Below, in pieces: positions 34,835 to 44,622 of a stretch of DNA of 64,000 nt. The notes below the pieces were generated by a model. That model searched no databases. It worked only from the letters and a program-made list of their open reading frames with translations, and was not told the DNA's origin. Each line of letters opens with the position of its first letter. The stretch's first letter is position 1. The DNA is taken from the NCBI RefSeq assembly GCF_022809315.2, contig NZ_JAKZJU020000001.1, forward strand, positions 2,207,001-2,271,000. Reading direction: 5' to 3'. The translations under genes and the position numbers were made by a program. The stretch is from Mesosutterella faecium. Lineage in GTDB: Bacteria > Pseudomonadota > Gammaproteobacteria > Burkholderiales > Burkholderiaceae_F.

Positions 34835-35752
34835 CTAGAGGATCGCCATGAAGTCGCGGCGGTTTTCTTTAAGCAGCATCACGAGCTTCAGGGCCGCAGG
34901 CGACAGGTTCGCGGTCTTCAGATAGTTGAGGTAGTAGCCCGTGCTCAGGTTGAAGCGCTCCACCTCGACCCGCACGAGCTGCCCCGCCTCGAGCTCCCTT
35001 CGCACCGTCATCTCGGGCAGCACGATGAGCCCCATGCCACAGACGGCCAGCTGCTTTGCGAGCTCCATCGAATTGACCGAGCAGCTGCCGGAAAAGTGCG
35101 TCTCGCCCTGCTCGGCGAGCCACTCCTCGAGCTTCGCCTGCGAGCGGGCGCCCTTCTCGCGCGTGATGATGCAGCCCTTCGCGAACTCCGAGGGCAGCAG
35201 CGGGCGGCCCATCGCGCACCAGCGCGAGCTCGGGCTCGCGAGCACCCGGTAGGGCTCGCTCAGCAGCTGGTACTGCACGAGGTCGCCTGCGCCCACGATG
35301 CGCGCGCAGATGCCGAAGTCCGCCTCCTGGCCTCGCACGTCGCGGGCGACCTGCTCGGAGTTGCCGATCCGCAGGTGCAGCTCGATGCCGGGGTAGCGGC
35401 GCCGGTACTCCGCAATGAGCGGCGGCAGGTAGTACGTTCCCACGACCGCCGAGGCGCTCACGGAGACGTGCCCGCTCTGCAGCTCGGTGAAGTTCTGGAA
35501 GGCGTTGTCGATCTCGCCAAAGAGGTCGAAGAGCCGGCGCGTGTAGTTGTAGAGAATCTCGCCCTTCGGAGTGAGCGAGATCTGCCTGCGCGAGCGGTCG
35601 AAAAGCGGAGCCTTGAGCGAGTGCTCGAGCTTCTGGATCTGGCTGCTCACGGTGGGCTGCGTCAGATAAAGCGCCTCGGCCGCCTTGGAGAAGCTTCTGC
35701 ATCGGGCGACGGCGTGGAAGGTTTTCAGCCAGTCAAGGTTCATAAGGGGCAT
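34835..35752 (-). CDS. LysR-family transcriptional regulator
   Basis: 305 residues. An N-terminal winged helix-turn-helix (about 4-65, FSKAAEALYLTQPTVSSQIQKLE) and a periplasmic-binding-like effector domain (about 90-300). Two in-frame ATGs (35752 and 35743) are possible; neither has a clear ribosome-binding site. The gene starts 16 bases after the Na/Pi cotransporter stop on the same strand, so the two may be cotranscribed. That is unusual for LysR regulators, which are normally divergent from their targets. Confidence 0.9.
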   Translation of the reverse strand: MPLMNLDWLKTFHAVARCRSFSKAAEALYLTQPTVSSQIQKLEHSLKAPLFDRSRRQISLTPKGEILYNYTRRLFDLFGEIDNAFQNFTELQSGHVSVSASAVVGTYYLPPLIAEYRRRYPGIELHLRIGNSEQVARDVRGQEADFGICARIVGAGDLVQYQLLSEPYRVLASPSSRWCAMGRPLLPSEFAKGCIITREKGARSQAKLEEWLAEQGETHFSGSCSVNSMELAKQLAVCGMGLIVLPEMTVRRELEAGQLVRVEVERFNLSTGYYLNYLKTANLSPAALKLVMLLKENRRDFMAIL

Positions 35753-35768
35753 GGGAGTGTCGGTCCGG

Positions 35769-37397
35769 TTATTGTAGAGCGGCCGCCCCCTCGGGCCGGG
35801 GCCGCAGGAGAAGCTCCGAGAGCCGCCCGTAGAGCGTGAGCAGCTCCACCTGCAGCGGCAGAAGGCCCGCGGCCCGGTCGCCTTCGGGCATCTTCAGGCA
35901 CTGCGCGAGCGCGGCCTCCCCGCAGGCGCGGCCCGACCTCCGGAGCGCCTCGGCCTCGGCCTCGAGCGCGCGCCCTCCGCCGGGAGCGCTCTTCTCCCCC
36001 AGGGCCCCGAGCGCCCGCTCGAAGTGCGCGAGACAGCGCTCCGCGTGCCGCTGCGACTCGAGGATCAGCGCCTCGGAGCGGGGCGGAAAGAAGCGGTTCG
36101 CGCTGCACTTGCCCTTTACCAGCGCGGCCACCGCGGCCTCGAGCAGCCCCGAGGCGGACTGCACGACGGCGTTGGCGCGCTCCAAGGCCTGCCACTGCGC
36201 GATTTCATCTTCGGAGAGCGAGCGCTGCACGAGCGCGGTGAGAAAGCGCCCGATCTCCTCCGAGCGGGCGCGCAGCGCCCGGCCCTCGTCCTGCAGCAGC
36301 ATCCATTCGCCCTCGGGCGGGTTGCCGCGGATGAGCGGGGCGACGGCCGCCCCCTCGCGCCGCAGCATCGCGGCCGAGCGCGCGATCTCCCGGCGCGCGG
36401 TCTCGAGCGCCGCGCCGGGCGAGAGGAGGTTTTCCTCGCTCATGAGCCTTAAGGCCGGAGCCGGCCCCTCCGTGCGCTCCGGCAGCCTCGCGTCCACCCA
36501 GGCGGCCACGGGCTTTGTGAAGAAAAGCCCCGTGGCGCCCAGGGCGGCGTTGAAGGCCACGTGAAAGTAAATGGCCCCGTCGGGCAGTCCCGAAAAGAAC
36601 GCGCCGCAGGCGGGGACGGCCGCAAGGAGCGCCGCCCCGGCGGCCACCCCGGCCAGCCGGAAGACCATGTTGCCGAGCGGCGCCCTCTGGGCGACCCGGG
36701 TGCCGCCCGCGGTCGTGATGAGCGCGAGAAAGGCGCTGCCGAGATTCGCGCCCAGCACCACCCAGAGCCCGCTCCCCGGATCGGCGAAGAGCCCCGCCTG
36801 CAGGAAGCCCGAGGCGATGATCACGGCGGCGAGGCTCGAGAAGCAGGCCACGGCAAGGACGGCGCCGCAGAGCAGGCACGCCCCCGGCACGGCGCCCACC
36901 GCCGCGAGAAAGCCCGCGGCGGCGGGGCTGCCGCGCACCGGGACCACCGCGGAGGCGATGAGCCCGAGCGAGAGCATCACAAGCCCCAGCCCCAGCACGA
37001 CGCGCCCGAACTGCCCCAGGCGGCTCGCGGGCTTTTTCAGAAAGCAGAAGACCCCCACCGCGATCAGAACGGGAGAAAGCGCCCGGAGGTCGAGGCTGAG
37101 AAGGCGCGTCATCAGGGCGCTGCCGAAGTCCGCCCCCAGCACGCAGCTTAAGGCGCGCTCGGTGGAGACAAGGCCGCTGCCCTGCAGCCCCGCCACGAGC
37201 AGCGCCGTCGCCGTGGAGCTCTGCAGCAGCATGGCGATCCCGGTGCCGGCGGCAAAGCCGCGCAGCCGGTTCACCAGGATGATCTCCAGCCAGCCGCGCA
37301 GCGCGTAGCCGAACGTGCGCAGCATCCCCGTCTTCACCATGTAGGTGCCCCAGAGGAGGAGCGCCACGGCGCCGGCCAGGTTTACGATGCTGTCCAA
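35769..37397 (-). CDS. Na/Pi cotransporter family protein (NptA/YjbB type)
   Basis: 542 residues. The membrane part (about 1-310) contains two repeats, the first with MLLQSSTATALLVAG, the QSS signature of sodium/phosphate cotransporters. The second includes GANLGSAFLALITT. A helical C-terminal domain (about 330-540) resembles PhoU-like helices. Bacterial homologues move phosphate, mostly outward in the case of YjbB. It is transcribed toward the LysR gene. Its upstream region (37430-37520) is AT-rich and probably holds promoters for this gene and the divergent CYTH gene. Confidence 0.87.
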   Translation of the reverse strand: MDSIVNLAGAVALLLWGTYMVKTGMLRTFGYALRGWLEIILVNRLRGFAAGTGIAMLLQSSTATALLVAGLQGSGLVSTERALSCVLGADFGSALMTRLLSLDLRALSPVLIAVGVFCFLKKPASRLGQFGRVVLGLGLVMLSLGLIASAVVPVRGSPAAAGFLAAVGAVPGACLLCGAVLAVACFSSLAAVIIASGFLQAGLFADPGSGLWVVLGANLGSAFLALITTAGGTRVAQRAPLGNMVFRLAGVAAGAALLAAVPACGAFFSGLPDGAIYFHVAFNAALGATGLFFTKPVAAWVDARLPERTEGPAPALRLMSEENLLSPGAALETARREIARSAAMLRREGAAVAPLIRGNPPEGEWMLLQDEGRALRARSEEIGRFLTALVQRSLSEDEIAQWQALERANAVVQSASGLLEAAVAALVKGKCSANRFFPPRSEALILESQRHAERCLAHFERALGALGEKSAPGGGRALEAEAEALRRSGRACGEAALAQCLKMPEGDRAAGLLPLQVELLTLYGRLSELLLRPRPEGAAALQ

Positions 37398-37628
37398 TTG
37401 CCTCTCCTTTCAGCCTGCAGGGGGCGGCCCGGGCCGCCGCAACGCATAAAATTTTATTATTGATTTATTCGATTACTTATAGAAAAACGCAATAGAAAGC
37501 ATTCGATCTTTCAATTGTTCATTTCCTGGCCCGGCCGCGATAATTTCCCCAGGGCGCAGGGCCTTCCGGCCCCGCCCCTTCATTCATCAAGCCCCGGCAC
37601 AAAGGGCGTTTTAAGCAAGGAGCAGTCC

Positions 37629-38099
37629 ATGGGAAAGGAAATCGAACGCAAGTTTCTCGTTGTGGGCGGCGAGTGGAGGAAGCTCGCCCGGGGCACGGCC
37701 TACCGCCAGGGCTACCTCAACAGCCAGAAGGAGCGCACAGTGCGCATCCGCACGATCGGACAGAAGGCCTTCCTCACGGTGAAGGGCCCCACGGTGGGCG
37801 TCACCCGGCTTGAATTCGAGTACGAGATCCCCTACGCGGACTGCGTCACCATGCTCGCGCAGCTGGCCGAAAAGCCGATCATCGAAAAGAACCGCTACAA
37901 GATTCCGCAGGGCCCCTACACCTGGGAAATCGACGAGTTCCTCGGCGTGAACAAGGGCCTCGTCGTGGCCGAGATCGAGCTCCCCTCCGAGGACGCGCCC
38001 TTCGAGAAGCCCGCCTGGATCGGCCGGGAAGTCTCGGGCGACCCCCGCTACTTCAACTCGAACCTAGTGAAGCACCCGTTCACCACCTGGGAGAAATGA
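37629..38099 (+). CDS. CYTH-domain protein (triphosphate tunnel metalloenzyme)
   Basis: 156 residues covering one CYTH domain. The diagnostic ExExK appears as EIERK near the N-terminus (residues 4-8), with further basic and acidic strands (VRIRTIGQKAFLTVKG, EFEYEIP, EIDEFLG, VVAEIELP) that line the tunnel. Bacterial members hydrolyse inorganic triphosphate or related substrates with a divalent metal. The start at 37629 has AAGGAG upstream; an in-frame extension to 37515 lacks coding features. The stop overlaps the next ATG (ATGA), so translation is coupled to the second protein. Confidence 0.88.
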   Translation: MGKEIERKFLVVGGEWRKLARGTAYRQGYLNSQKERTVRIRTIGQKAFLTVKGPTVGVTRLEFEYEIPYADCVTMLAQLAEKPIIEKNRYKIPQGPYTWEIDEFLGVNKGLVVAEIELPSEDAPFEKPAWIGREVSGDPRYFNSNLVKHPFTTWEK

Positions 38100-38737
38100 T
38101 CATGACGGACGCCTATGCAAAGAACGTGGCCACGAGCGCCGAGGAGGCCGCCCGGATCGTCCCGCGGGCGGAGTTCCGCGTGTTCGGCCAGGACATCGTC
38201 GAAGCCGTGAAGGAAAAGATGTGGTCCTGCAGGGCGCAGCTCTACAAGGCGCGCACGATGCCGCCCGAGACCTACATCCTCTCGCGCTTCACCGACGAGG
38301 CGAACGTGAAGGTGCGCGACGGGCTGCTCGACATCAAGACCCGCACCGGGCTCACCCCCGAGGGCTACGAGATCTTCCAGCCGCGCGGGAAATTCCAGTT
38401 CCCGGTGAAAAAGGAGGAGCTCGAGGAGATCCTCTCGCACCTGAAGGCGCCGCTGCCGCTTGAGAAGGAGAGCTACAGCTTCGAAGACTTCAGGGCCCTG
38501 GCCGCCTCCTGCCCGGACCTCGCCCTGGTGCGCGTCGACAAGAAGCGCTACGGCTTCACCGTGAACGGGGTCATCTGCGAGTTCGCCTACGTGTGGTTCA
38601 ACGGCGCGCGGGTCGAGACCGCCTGCTGCGAGAGCGAGGACTACGCGGCCATGAAGGGCGCGGTGGAGGCCCTGGGGCTCGCGGGGAGGCCCAACACCAA
38701 CTACCTGCGGGCCGCCAAGGCAGTGATCGGCATGTAG
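38096..38737 (+). CDS. Protein coupled to the CYTH enzyme, possibly a diverged CYTH-like domain
   Basis: 213 residues, soluble, with no signal peptide. The pattern of strands (YILSRFTDEANVKVRDG, LLDIKTRTGL, ALVRVDKKRYGFTVNGVICEFAYV) recalls a tunnel-type beta barrel, but the ExExK motif is absent. It could be a degenerate regulatory partner of the upstream enzyme or an unrelated barrel. The first ATG (38096) overlaps the CYTH stop; an ATG two codons later is equally possible. I do not recognise a named family with confidence. Confidence 0.55.
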   Translation: MIMTDAYAKNVATSAEEAARIVPRAEFRVFGQDIVEAVKEKMWSCRAQLYKARTMPPETYILSRFTDEANVKVRDGLLDIKTRTGLTPEGYEIFQPRGKFQFPVKKEELEEILSHLKAPLPLEKESYSFEDFRALAASCPDLALVRVDKKRYGFTVNGVICEFAYVWFNGARVETACCESEDYAAMKGAVEALGLAGRPNTNYLRAAKAVIGM

Positions 38738-38845
38738 CCGTCCCGCCTTCTTCTTCCCCCTTGAGGCCGCCCGGGCGCCGCCCCCTCTTTCAAAAGCGGG
38801 GCGCGGGCGCCGGGCGCCCGGGGCTTATCTGCAAGGAGCATCGCC

Positions 38846-40372
38846 ATGAACACTGCCGCAGCGACGCCGCCCAGGGACTACGACCCCCTGGACATGAACA
38901 ACTACTCGCTCAACAAGCTGCCCAGGCGTCCCCTGTCGGCCACGGGGCGCTTCTTCCGGATCTGGGGGCTGCCGATCGCGGCCGCCATTTTCGTCCTCTT
39001 CTCCTACGTCATCCATTTCCCGATCCTCAGCGCGAGGCAGCAGGTCATGTTCGGGCTTTTCGCCACCTCGCTCTTTCTGTGGATCAGCGAGACCGTCCCC
39101 AACTACGTCACCTCGATGCTGCTCATCTGCGGGCTGATCCTCACCGGCATCCTCAAGGTGAAGCCGGCCATGGCCACCCTGGGCGACCCGGTGATCTGGC
39201 TGAACGTCTCCGCCTTCATCATGGCGAGCGCCATGATCAAGACCGACCTCGTCAAGCGCGCCGCGCTCTGGCTGATCCTGCGGTTCGGCAAAAACGCGGG
39301 CAGCATCTTCGTCACCTTTCTCGTGATCAACATCATCCTCGCCGCGTTCGTGAACGCCACGGCCGCCAAGGCCGCGCTGATGATGCCGCTCTTCATGGTC
39401 GTGTGCGCGGTCTACGGGGCGCCCGGCACCGACACGACGAACAACTTCGCCCGCAACCTCGTGCTGCACAACCTGCTGATGATCAACGCGAGCTGCAACG
39501 CGTTCATGACCGGCTCGGGCGCGAACCTCCTCGGCGTGGCGATCCTCGCCGGGGCGGGCGTCTCCATCTACTACTTCGACTGGTTCGTGGCCGGGCTGCC
39601 GCTCGTGATCTGCTTCGGGCTGCTCGCCTACGTGATCGGCGTGCGGTTCGTTTTCCCCCTCTCGAAGGAAGACCGCGAGCCCAAGCTCAAGGGCGGCCGC
39701 GCCGCCCTCGAGAAGGCCTACCGGGATCTCGGGCCCTTCAAGATGAACGAGCTCAAGGCCTCCATCGTCTTCCTGATCGTGCTCATCGTGTGGGCCACCG
39801 ACAAAATCCACGGCATCAACGCGACGGTCGTGGCGATGCTGGGCGCGGTCGTCATGCTCGCGCCGCAGTTCAAGCTGCTTAACTGGAACGACGTGGACAT
39901 TCCCTGGCACCTCATGATCTTCTCGGCGGGCGCCTACTCGCTGGGCGCGGGCCTGAGCGCGACGAAGCTCATGAACGTGCTCACGGTGCAGCTCATGCAG
40001 GCGCTCGGCATGGACACCATGAGCTACTTCGCGCTCTACGCCGTGCTCACCGCGATCTTCATCGCGAGCCACTTCATCTTCCAGTCGAAGAACATGCGCA
40101 CCCTCATCTTCATGCCGATTGTGATCGGCATCGCGCAGCACCTGGGAGTCGACATCCTGTCGCTCGCGCTGCCCGTGGCGCTGTGCATCAACTGCTGCTG
40201 GTCGCTGCCCTTCAACGCGAAGCCAAACGCCATGCTCTACGGCACCAACAAGTACACGATGGGCGAGACGTTCCGGTACGGGCTCGTGATGAGCGTCCTC
40301 TACTGGGGGCTGCTCCTTGTCGCAGGCGGCACCTACCTGCACTGGATGGGCATCACCCCGGGGTTCTTCTGA
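38846..40372 (+). CDS. DASS-family anion:Na+ symporter 2 (SLC13-like)
   Basis: 508-residue membrane protein with about 12 hydrophobic segments. Residues 1-35 are cytoplasmic. The DASS substrate loops appear around FVNATAAKAALMMP and LPFNAKPNAMLYGTNKYTMGE. It is distantly similar to the carrier at 17577 and should import a di- or tricarboxylate or a related anion with sodium. AAGGAG lies 7 bases upstream of the ATG at 38846. Unlike the first carrier, no sigma-54 promoter is seen. A terminator follows. Confidence 0.88.
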   Translation: MNTAAATPPRDYDPLDMNNYSLNKLPRRPLSATGRFFRIWGLPIAAAIFVLFSYVIHFPILSARQQVMFGLFATSLFLWISETVPNYVTSMLLICGLILTGILKVKPAMATLGDPVIWLNVSAFIMASAMIKTDLVKRAALWLILRFGKNAGSIFVTFLVINIILAAFVNATAAKAALMMPLFMVVCAVYGAPGTDTTNNFARNLVLHNLLMINASCNAFMTGSGANLLGVAILAGAGVSIYYFDWFVAGLPLVICFGLLAYVIGVRFVFPLSKEDREPKLKGGRAALEKAYRDLGPFKMNELKASIVFLIVLIVWATDKIHGINATVVAMLGAVVMLAPQFKLLNWNDVDIPWHLMIFSAGAYSLGAGLSATKLMNVLTVQLMQALGMDTMSYFALYAVLTAIFIASHFIFQSKNMRTLIFMPIVIGIAQHLGVDILSLALPVALCINCCWSLPFNAKPNAMLYGTNKYTMGETFRYGLVMSVLYWGLLLVAGGTYLHWMGITPGFF

Positions 40373-40442
40373 AAGACTCCCCCCGGAAGCGGCGCCGCGC
40401 TCCGCCCCCTCTCCCCTGAAGCGCCGCTTCCTTCCCCTTCAG

Positions 40443-40470
40443 GCCCCCGGCTTTCCGGGGGCTTTCTTTC
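40443..40470 (+). terminator. Rho-independent terminator of the second DASS gene
   Basis: GCCCCCGG-CTTT-CCGGGGGC is a perfect 8-bp stem followed by TTTCTTTC. Confidence 0.85.
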
Positions 40471-40480
40471 ATTCTCCATT

Positions 40481-40508
40481 TTGGTGCACGGCTCCACTTT
40501 TAGTGCAT
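40481..40508. promoter_or_regulatory. Possible NtrC enhancer upstream of glnK
   Basis: Two half-sites resembling the NtrC consensus TGGTGCA occur at 40482 (TGGTGCA) and 40501 (TAGTGCA), 70-90 bases upstream of a sigma-54 promoter. Their spacing does not follow the classical 17-bp dyad, so the match is partial. Confidence 0.4.
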
Positions 40509-40573
40509 GAGCGGCGCCCCCGCGCCGCGCCGCTATTTCCCGCCCGGACTGTTTTCTCAAGGCTTTTCCCCTC

Positions 40574-40589
40574 TGGCACGCTTTATGCA
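40574..40589 (+). promoter_or_regulatory. Sigma-54 promoter of glnK-amtB
   Basis: TGGCACG-CTTT-ATGCA has GG at -24 and GC at -12 with the required 10-base gap and only one departure from consensus. It lies 67 bases before the glnK ATG. Nitrogen-controlled sigma-54 transcription of this gene pair is well established in Proteobacteria. Confidence 0.82.
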
Positions 40590-40592
40590 TAG

Positions 40593-42280
<1,688 letters not shown>

Positions 42281-42317
42281 CAGAACACCTTCATACACTT
42301 TGTCTCTCCAGGAGTTT

Positions 42318-42344
42318 GCCGGGCCCTCGGGCCCGGCTTTTTTT
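42318..42344 (+). terminator. Rho-independent terminator of glnK-amtB
   Basis: GCCGGGCCC-TC-GGGCCCGGC followed by seven T. The stem is perfect; in practice its inner pairs open to allow a loop. Confidence 0.9.
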
Positions 42345-42374
42345 CGCTCCGGACGCGCCGTTGACCTCGCGCAA

Positions 42375-42388
42375 TTTACTCGAGTAAA
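42375..42388. promoter_or_regulatory. Palindrome TTTACTCGAGTAAA upstream of flavoprotein C
   Basis: A perfect 14-bp palindrome flanked by partly symmetric CGCG-rich arms lies 76 bases before the start codon. A TTGACC hexamer at 42361 could serve as a -35 element, which would place the palindrome over the -10 region. It is the best candidate operator for this operon. Confidence 0.45.
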
Positions 42389-42463
42389 CGCGCGGGAAAA
42401 ATGACCCTGTGCCCCGGGAGAAAAAGATTCCGGGCGAAATAAAACTTTTGGAGAGAAAACATC

Positions 42464-44050
42464 ATGGCTGACATGACCCGTCGTTCCATCCTCAAGGCTT
42501 CCGCCGCCTCCGCGGCCGCGGCGGCCGCAGCTGCCTTTGCCGCCCCCGCCGAAGCGAAGGCGAAGGCCTCCTCTTCGGGGCTGCCCGCCCGCTGGGACAT
42601 GACCGCCGACGTCGTCGTCGCGGGCTCCGGCATCGCCGGCATGAGCGCCGCGATCACGGCGCTCGATCTCGGCGGCAGGGTCCTCGTCTTCGAGAAGGGC
42701 GAGAACTACGGCGGCTGCGCCATCATCAACGGCGGCATCATCGCGCTGCGCGGCGGCACCCGCTTCCAGCGCGAGCGCGGCGAAAAGGACACCCCGGCCG
42801 ACGTCTACGCGCACCTCACCGACCCGAAGAACGCCGAGTACCGCAAGAACGACCCGGCGCTCGCGATGCGCTACTCGAAGATGGTGGGCGGCACCCAGGA
42901 GTGGCTCGAGGCCCACGGCGTGAAATTCATGAACACCTCCACCGCGGCCGGCAAGTACGACAGCCAGCACCACGAGTCCTACCTGCACATCTACTCGCCC
43001 GACCAGGGCGACGGCAACGGCCACCCGAACCCCGACGGAGGCTTCCGCACGGGCCGCGGCATCATGATCCCCTTCCAGAAGTACTTCACTGAAAAGGGCG
43101 GCCGGATCTTCCTCAACTCCAAGGTGACCGACGTCTACAAGGACGCGAAGGGCCGGGTCGTGGGCGCCCGGGTCGAGACCGCGAAGGGCGTCGTCAACGT
43201 CCGCGCGAAGAAGGGCGTGGTGCTTGCCGGCGGCGGCTGGAAGGCGAACAAGGAGCTGCGCGTCATCACCGATCCGCGCTTCACCCCGGACCTCGTTCCG
43301 ACGGGCTATCCGTTCGTCGCCCCCGACGGCTCGGCGATCCTCGCCGGCCTCAAGGCGGGCGCGATGTACCTGGGCGACCGCGGCGAGGACACGCCGCACC
43401 TGCGCCGCATGTTCGGCACCAACCGCTACGGCTTCCACAAGGGCTCCAAGTACGGCTGCCCCGGCCTCAGCGTGAAGGGCCCGCGCTGGGGGGACGTCGT
43501 CTTCGTGAACAAGAACGGCGACCGGTTCGTGCGCGAGGAGGACAAGGGCAACCTCGGCGGCTACAGCTTCTACGACATGGCCTACGTGCAGCCCGAAAAG
43601 AAGGTCTACTGCGTCTTTGACGACGCCACGGCGAAGAAGTACCACTGGGACACCTCCTACCCGACCTGCGAGAAGGGCTTCGCCTTCGACGCGCCGACGC
43701 TCGAGGAGCTCGCCGCGAAGCTCGGCACGAAGAACCTCCCGGCCACGGTCGCGCGCTACAACGGCTTTGTCGACAAGAAGCAGGACGACGACTTCCAGAA
43801 GCCCGCCGCGCTCATGAGAAAGAAGATCGAGAAGGGGCCGTTCCACGCCGTGCAGGTGGTGCTGTTCGTGCATAACCTCACCGGCGGCCTGCGCATCAAC
43901 GAGAACGCCCAGGTGATCGACATCTTCGGGCGCGTGATCCCGGGCCTCTACGCTGCGGGCGAAACCGCGGGCGGCCTCTACGTGGGCAACGGCATGCCCC
44001 GCGGCATCCTGCCGGGGCGCTTTGCGGGCGAGCACGCCATGAAGTCCTGA
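42464..44050 (+). CDS. Tat-exported respiratory flavoprotein C (FAD)
   Basis: 528 residues. Tat-type signal TRRSILKAS (5-13) with a long Ala-rich core ending around AEAKA, FAD motif VVVAGSGIAGMSAA, and a flavocytochrome-c-like substrate region. The C-terminal GLYAAGETAGGLYVGNGMPRG departs strongly from the fumarate-reductase NRLGGN, and the GDRF segment continues VREEDKGNLGG. A substrate other than fumarate is likely. GGAGAG lies upstream of the ATG. The gene is followed by its tetraheme cytochrome and then by a TtrSR-like pair, all on one strand, forming a probable acceptor-sensing and reduction unit. Confidence 0.9.
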   Translation: MADMTRRSILKASAASAAAAAAAAFAAPAEAKAKASSSGLPARWDMTADVVVAGSGIAGMSAAITALDLGGRVLVFEKGENYGGCAIINGGIIALRGGTRFQRERGEKDTPADVYAHLTDPKNAEYRKNDPALAMRYSKMVGGTQEWLEAHGVKFMNTSTAAGKYDSQHHESYLHIYSPDQGDGNGHPNPDGGFRTGRGIMIPFQKYFTEKGGRIFLNSKVTDVYKDAKGRVVGARVETAKGVVNVRAKKGVVLAGGGWKANKELRVITDPRFTPDLVPTGYPFVAPDGSAILAGLKAGAMYLGDRGEDTPHLRRMFGTNRYGFHKGSKYGCPGLSVKGPRWGDVVFVNKNGDRFVREEDKGNLGGYSFYDMAYVQPEKKVYCVFDDATAKKYHWDTSYPTCEKGFAFDAPTLEELAAKLGTKNLPATVARYNGFVDKKQDDDFQKPAALMRKKIEKGPFHAVQVVLFVHNLTGGLRINENAQVIDIFGRVIPGLYAAGETAGGLYVGNGMPRGILPGRFAGEHAMKS

Positions 44051-44186
44051 AACGGCTGAAGAACCAAAGAACCAAAGAACCTAAGAAGTCTCTCTCCACC
44101 CGGGCCGCCGGTCCCTTTTCGAGGCGGCCGCGGCCCGGGATCTTTTTTTAGAAGAAGAGACAGAAAGAAAAAAGGAAGACCCCGCC

Positions 44187-44546
44187 ATGAACAGACTGAT
44201 GCTTGGATCGCTTGCCGCGGCCCTCGCCCTCGGGCTCGCCTTCTCGGGCCCGGGACTCGCCGCGCCGGCCATGAAGAAGGCCGACTGCCTGCAGTGCCAC
44301 GGCCCGATCGAGAAACTCACGGCGCTGCCGCCGATGTACGAGACCGACTCCGGGAAGATCAACCCGCACAAATACGTGCCGCACGACAGCCGCGACCTCG
44401 CAAAGTTCCCCGAGTGCACGACCTGCCACACGCCGCACACGATGCCCCCACCCAAGGGCTTCAAGGACAAGAACGCGAACGTAGAATACTGCTACAGCTG
44501 CCACCACAACTACACGTTCCAGAAGTGCAGCGGCTGCCATAAGTAA
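44187..44546 (+). CDS. Periplasmic tetraheme cytochrome c, partner of flavoprotein C
   Basis: 119 residues with a Sec signal peptide (1-26, cleavage near GLAA) and four CXXCH sites at 34 (CLQCH), 77 (CTTCH), 102 (CYSCHH) and 114 (CSGCH). It aligns well with the cytochrome of pair A, including the conserved INPHKY/VQPHQY segment whose His may act as an axial ligand. The 136-base gap to the flavoprotein includes a run of AACCAAAG-like repeats and a hairpin that could adjust the ratio of the two products. Confidence 0.92.
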   Translation: MNRLMLGSLAAALALGLAFSGPGLAAPAMKKADCLQCHGPIEKLTALPPMYETDSGKINPHKYVPHDSRDLAKFPECTTCHTPHTMPPPKGFKDKNANVEYCYSCHHNYTFQKCSGCHK

Positions 44547-44622
44547 GCCCCCCGGGGGCCGCGCGGTCCCAAGGCGCCCTCCCGGCCTCTTCAAACCTGA
44601 CTCCAGGCGCAACGGTCACGAC

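Noticed and set aside
38825..40342. Minus-strand open frame opposite the second DASS gene
   Set aside because: Same shadow pattern, His/Asp/Glu-rich with no domain.
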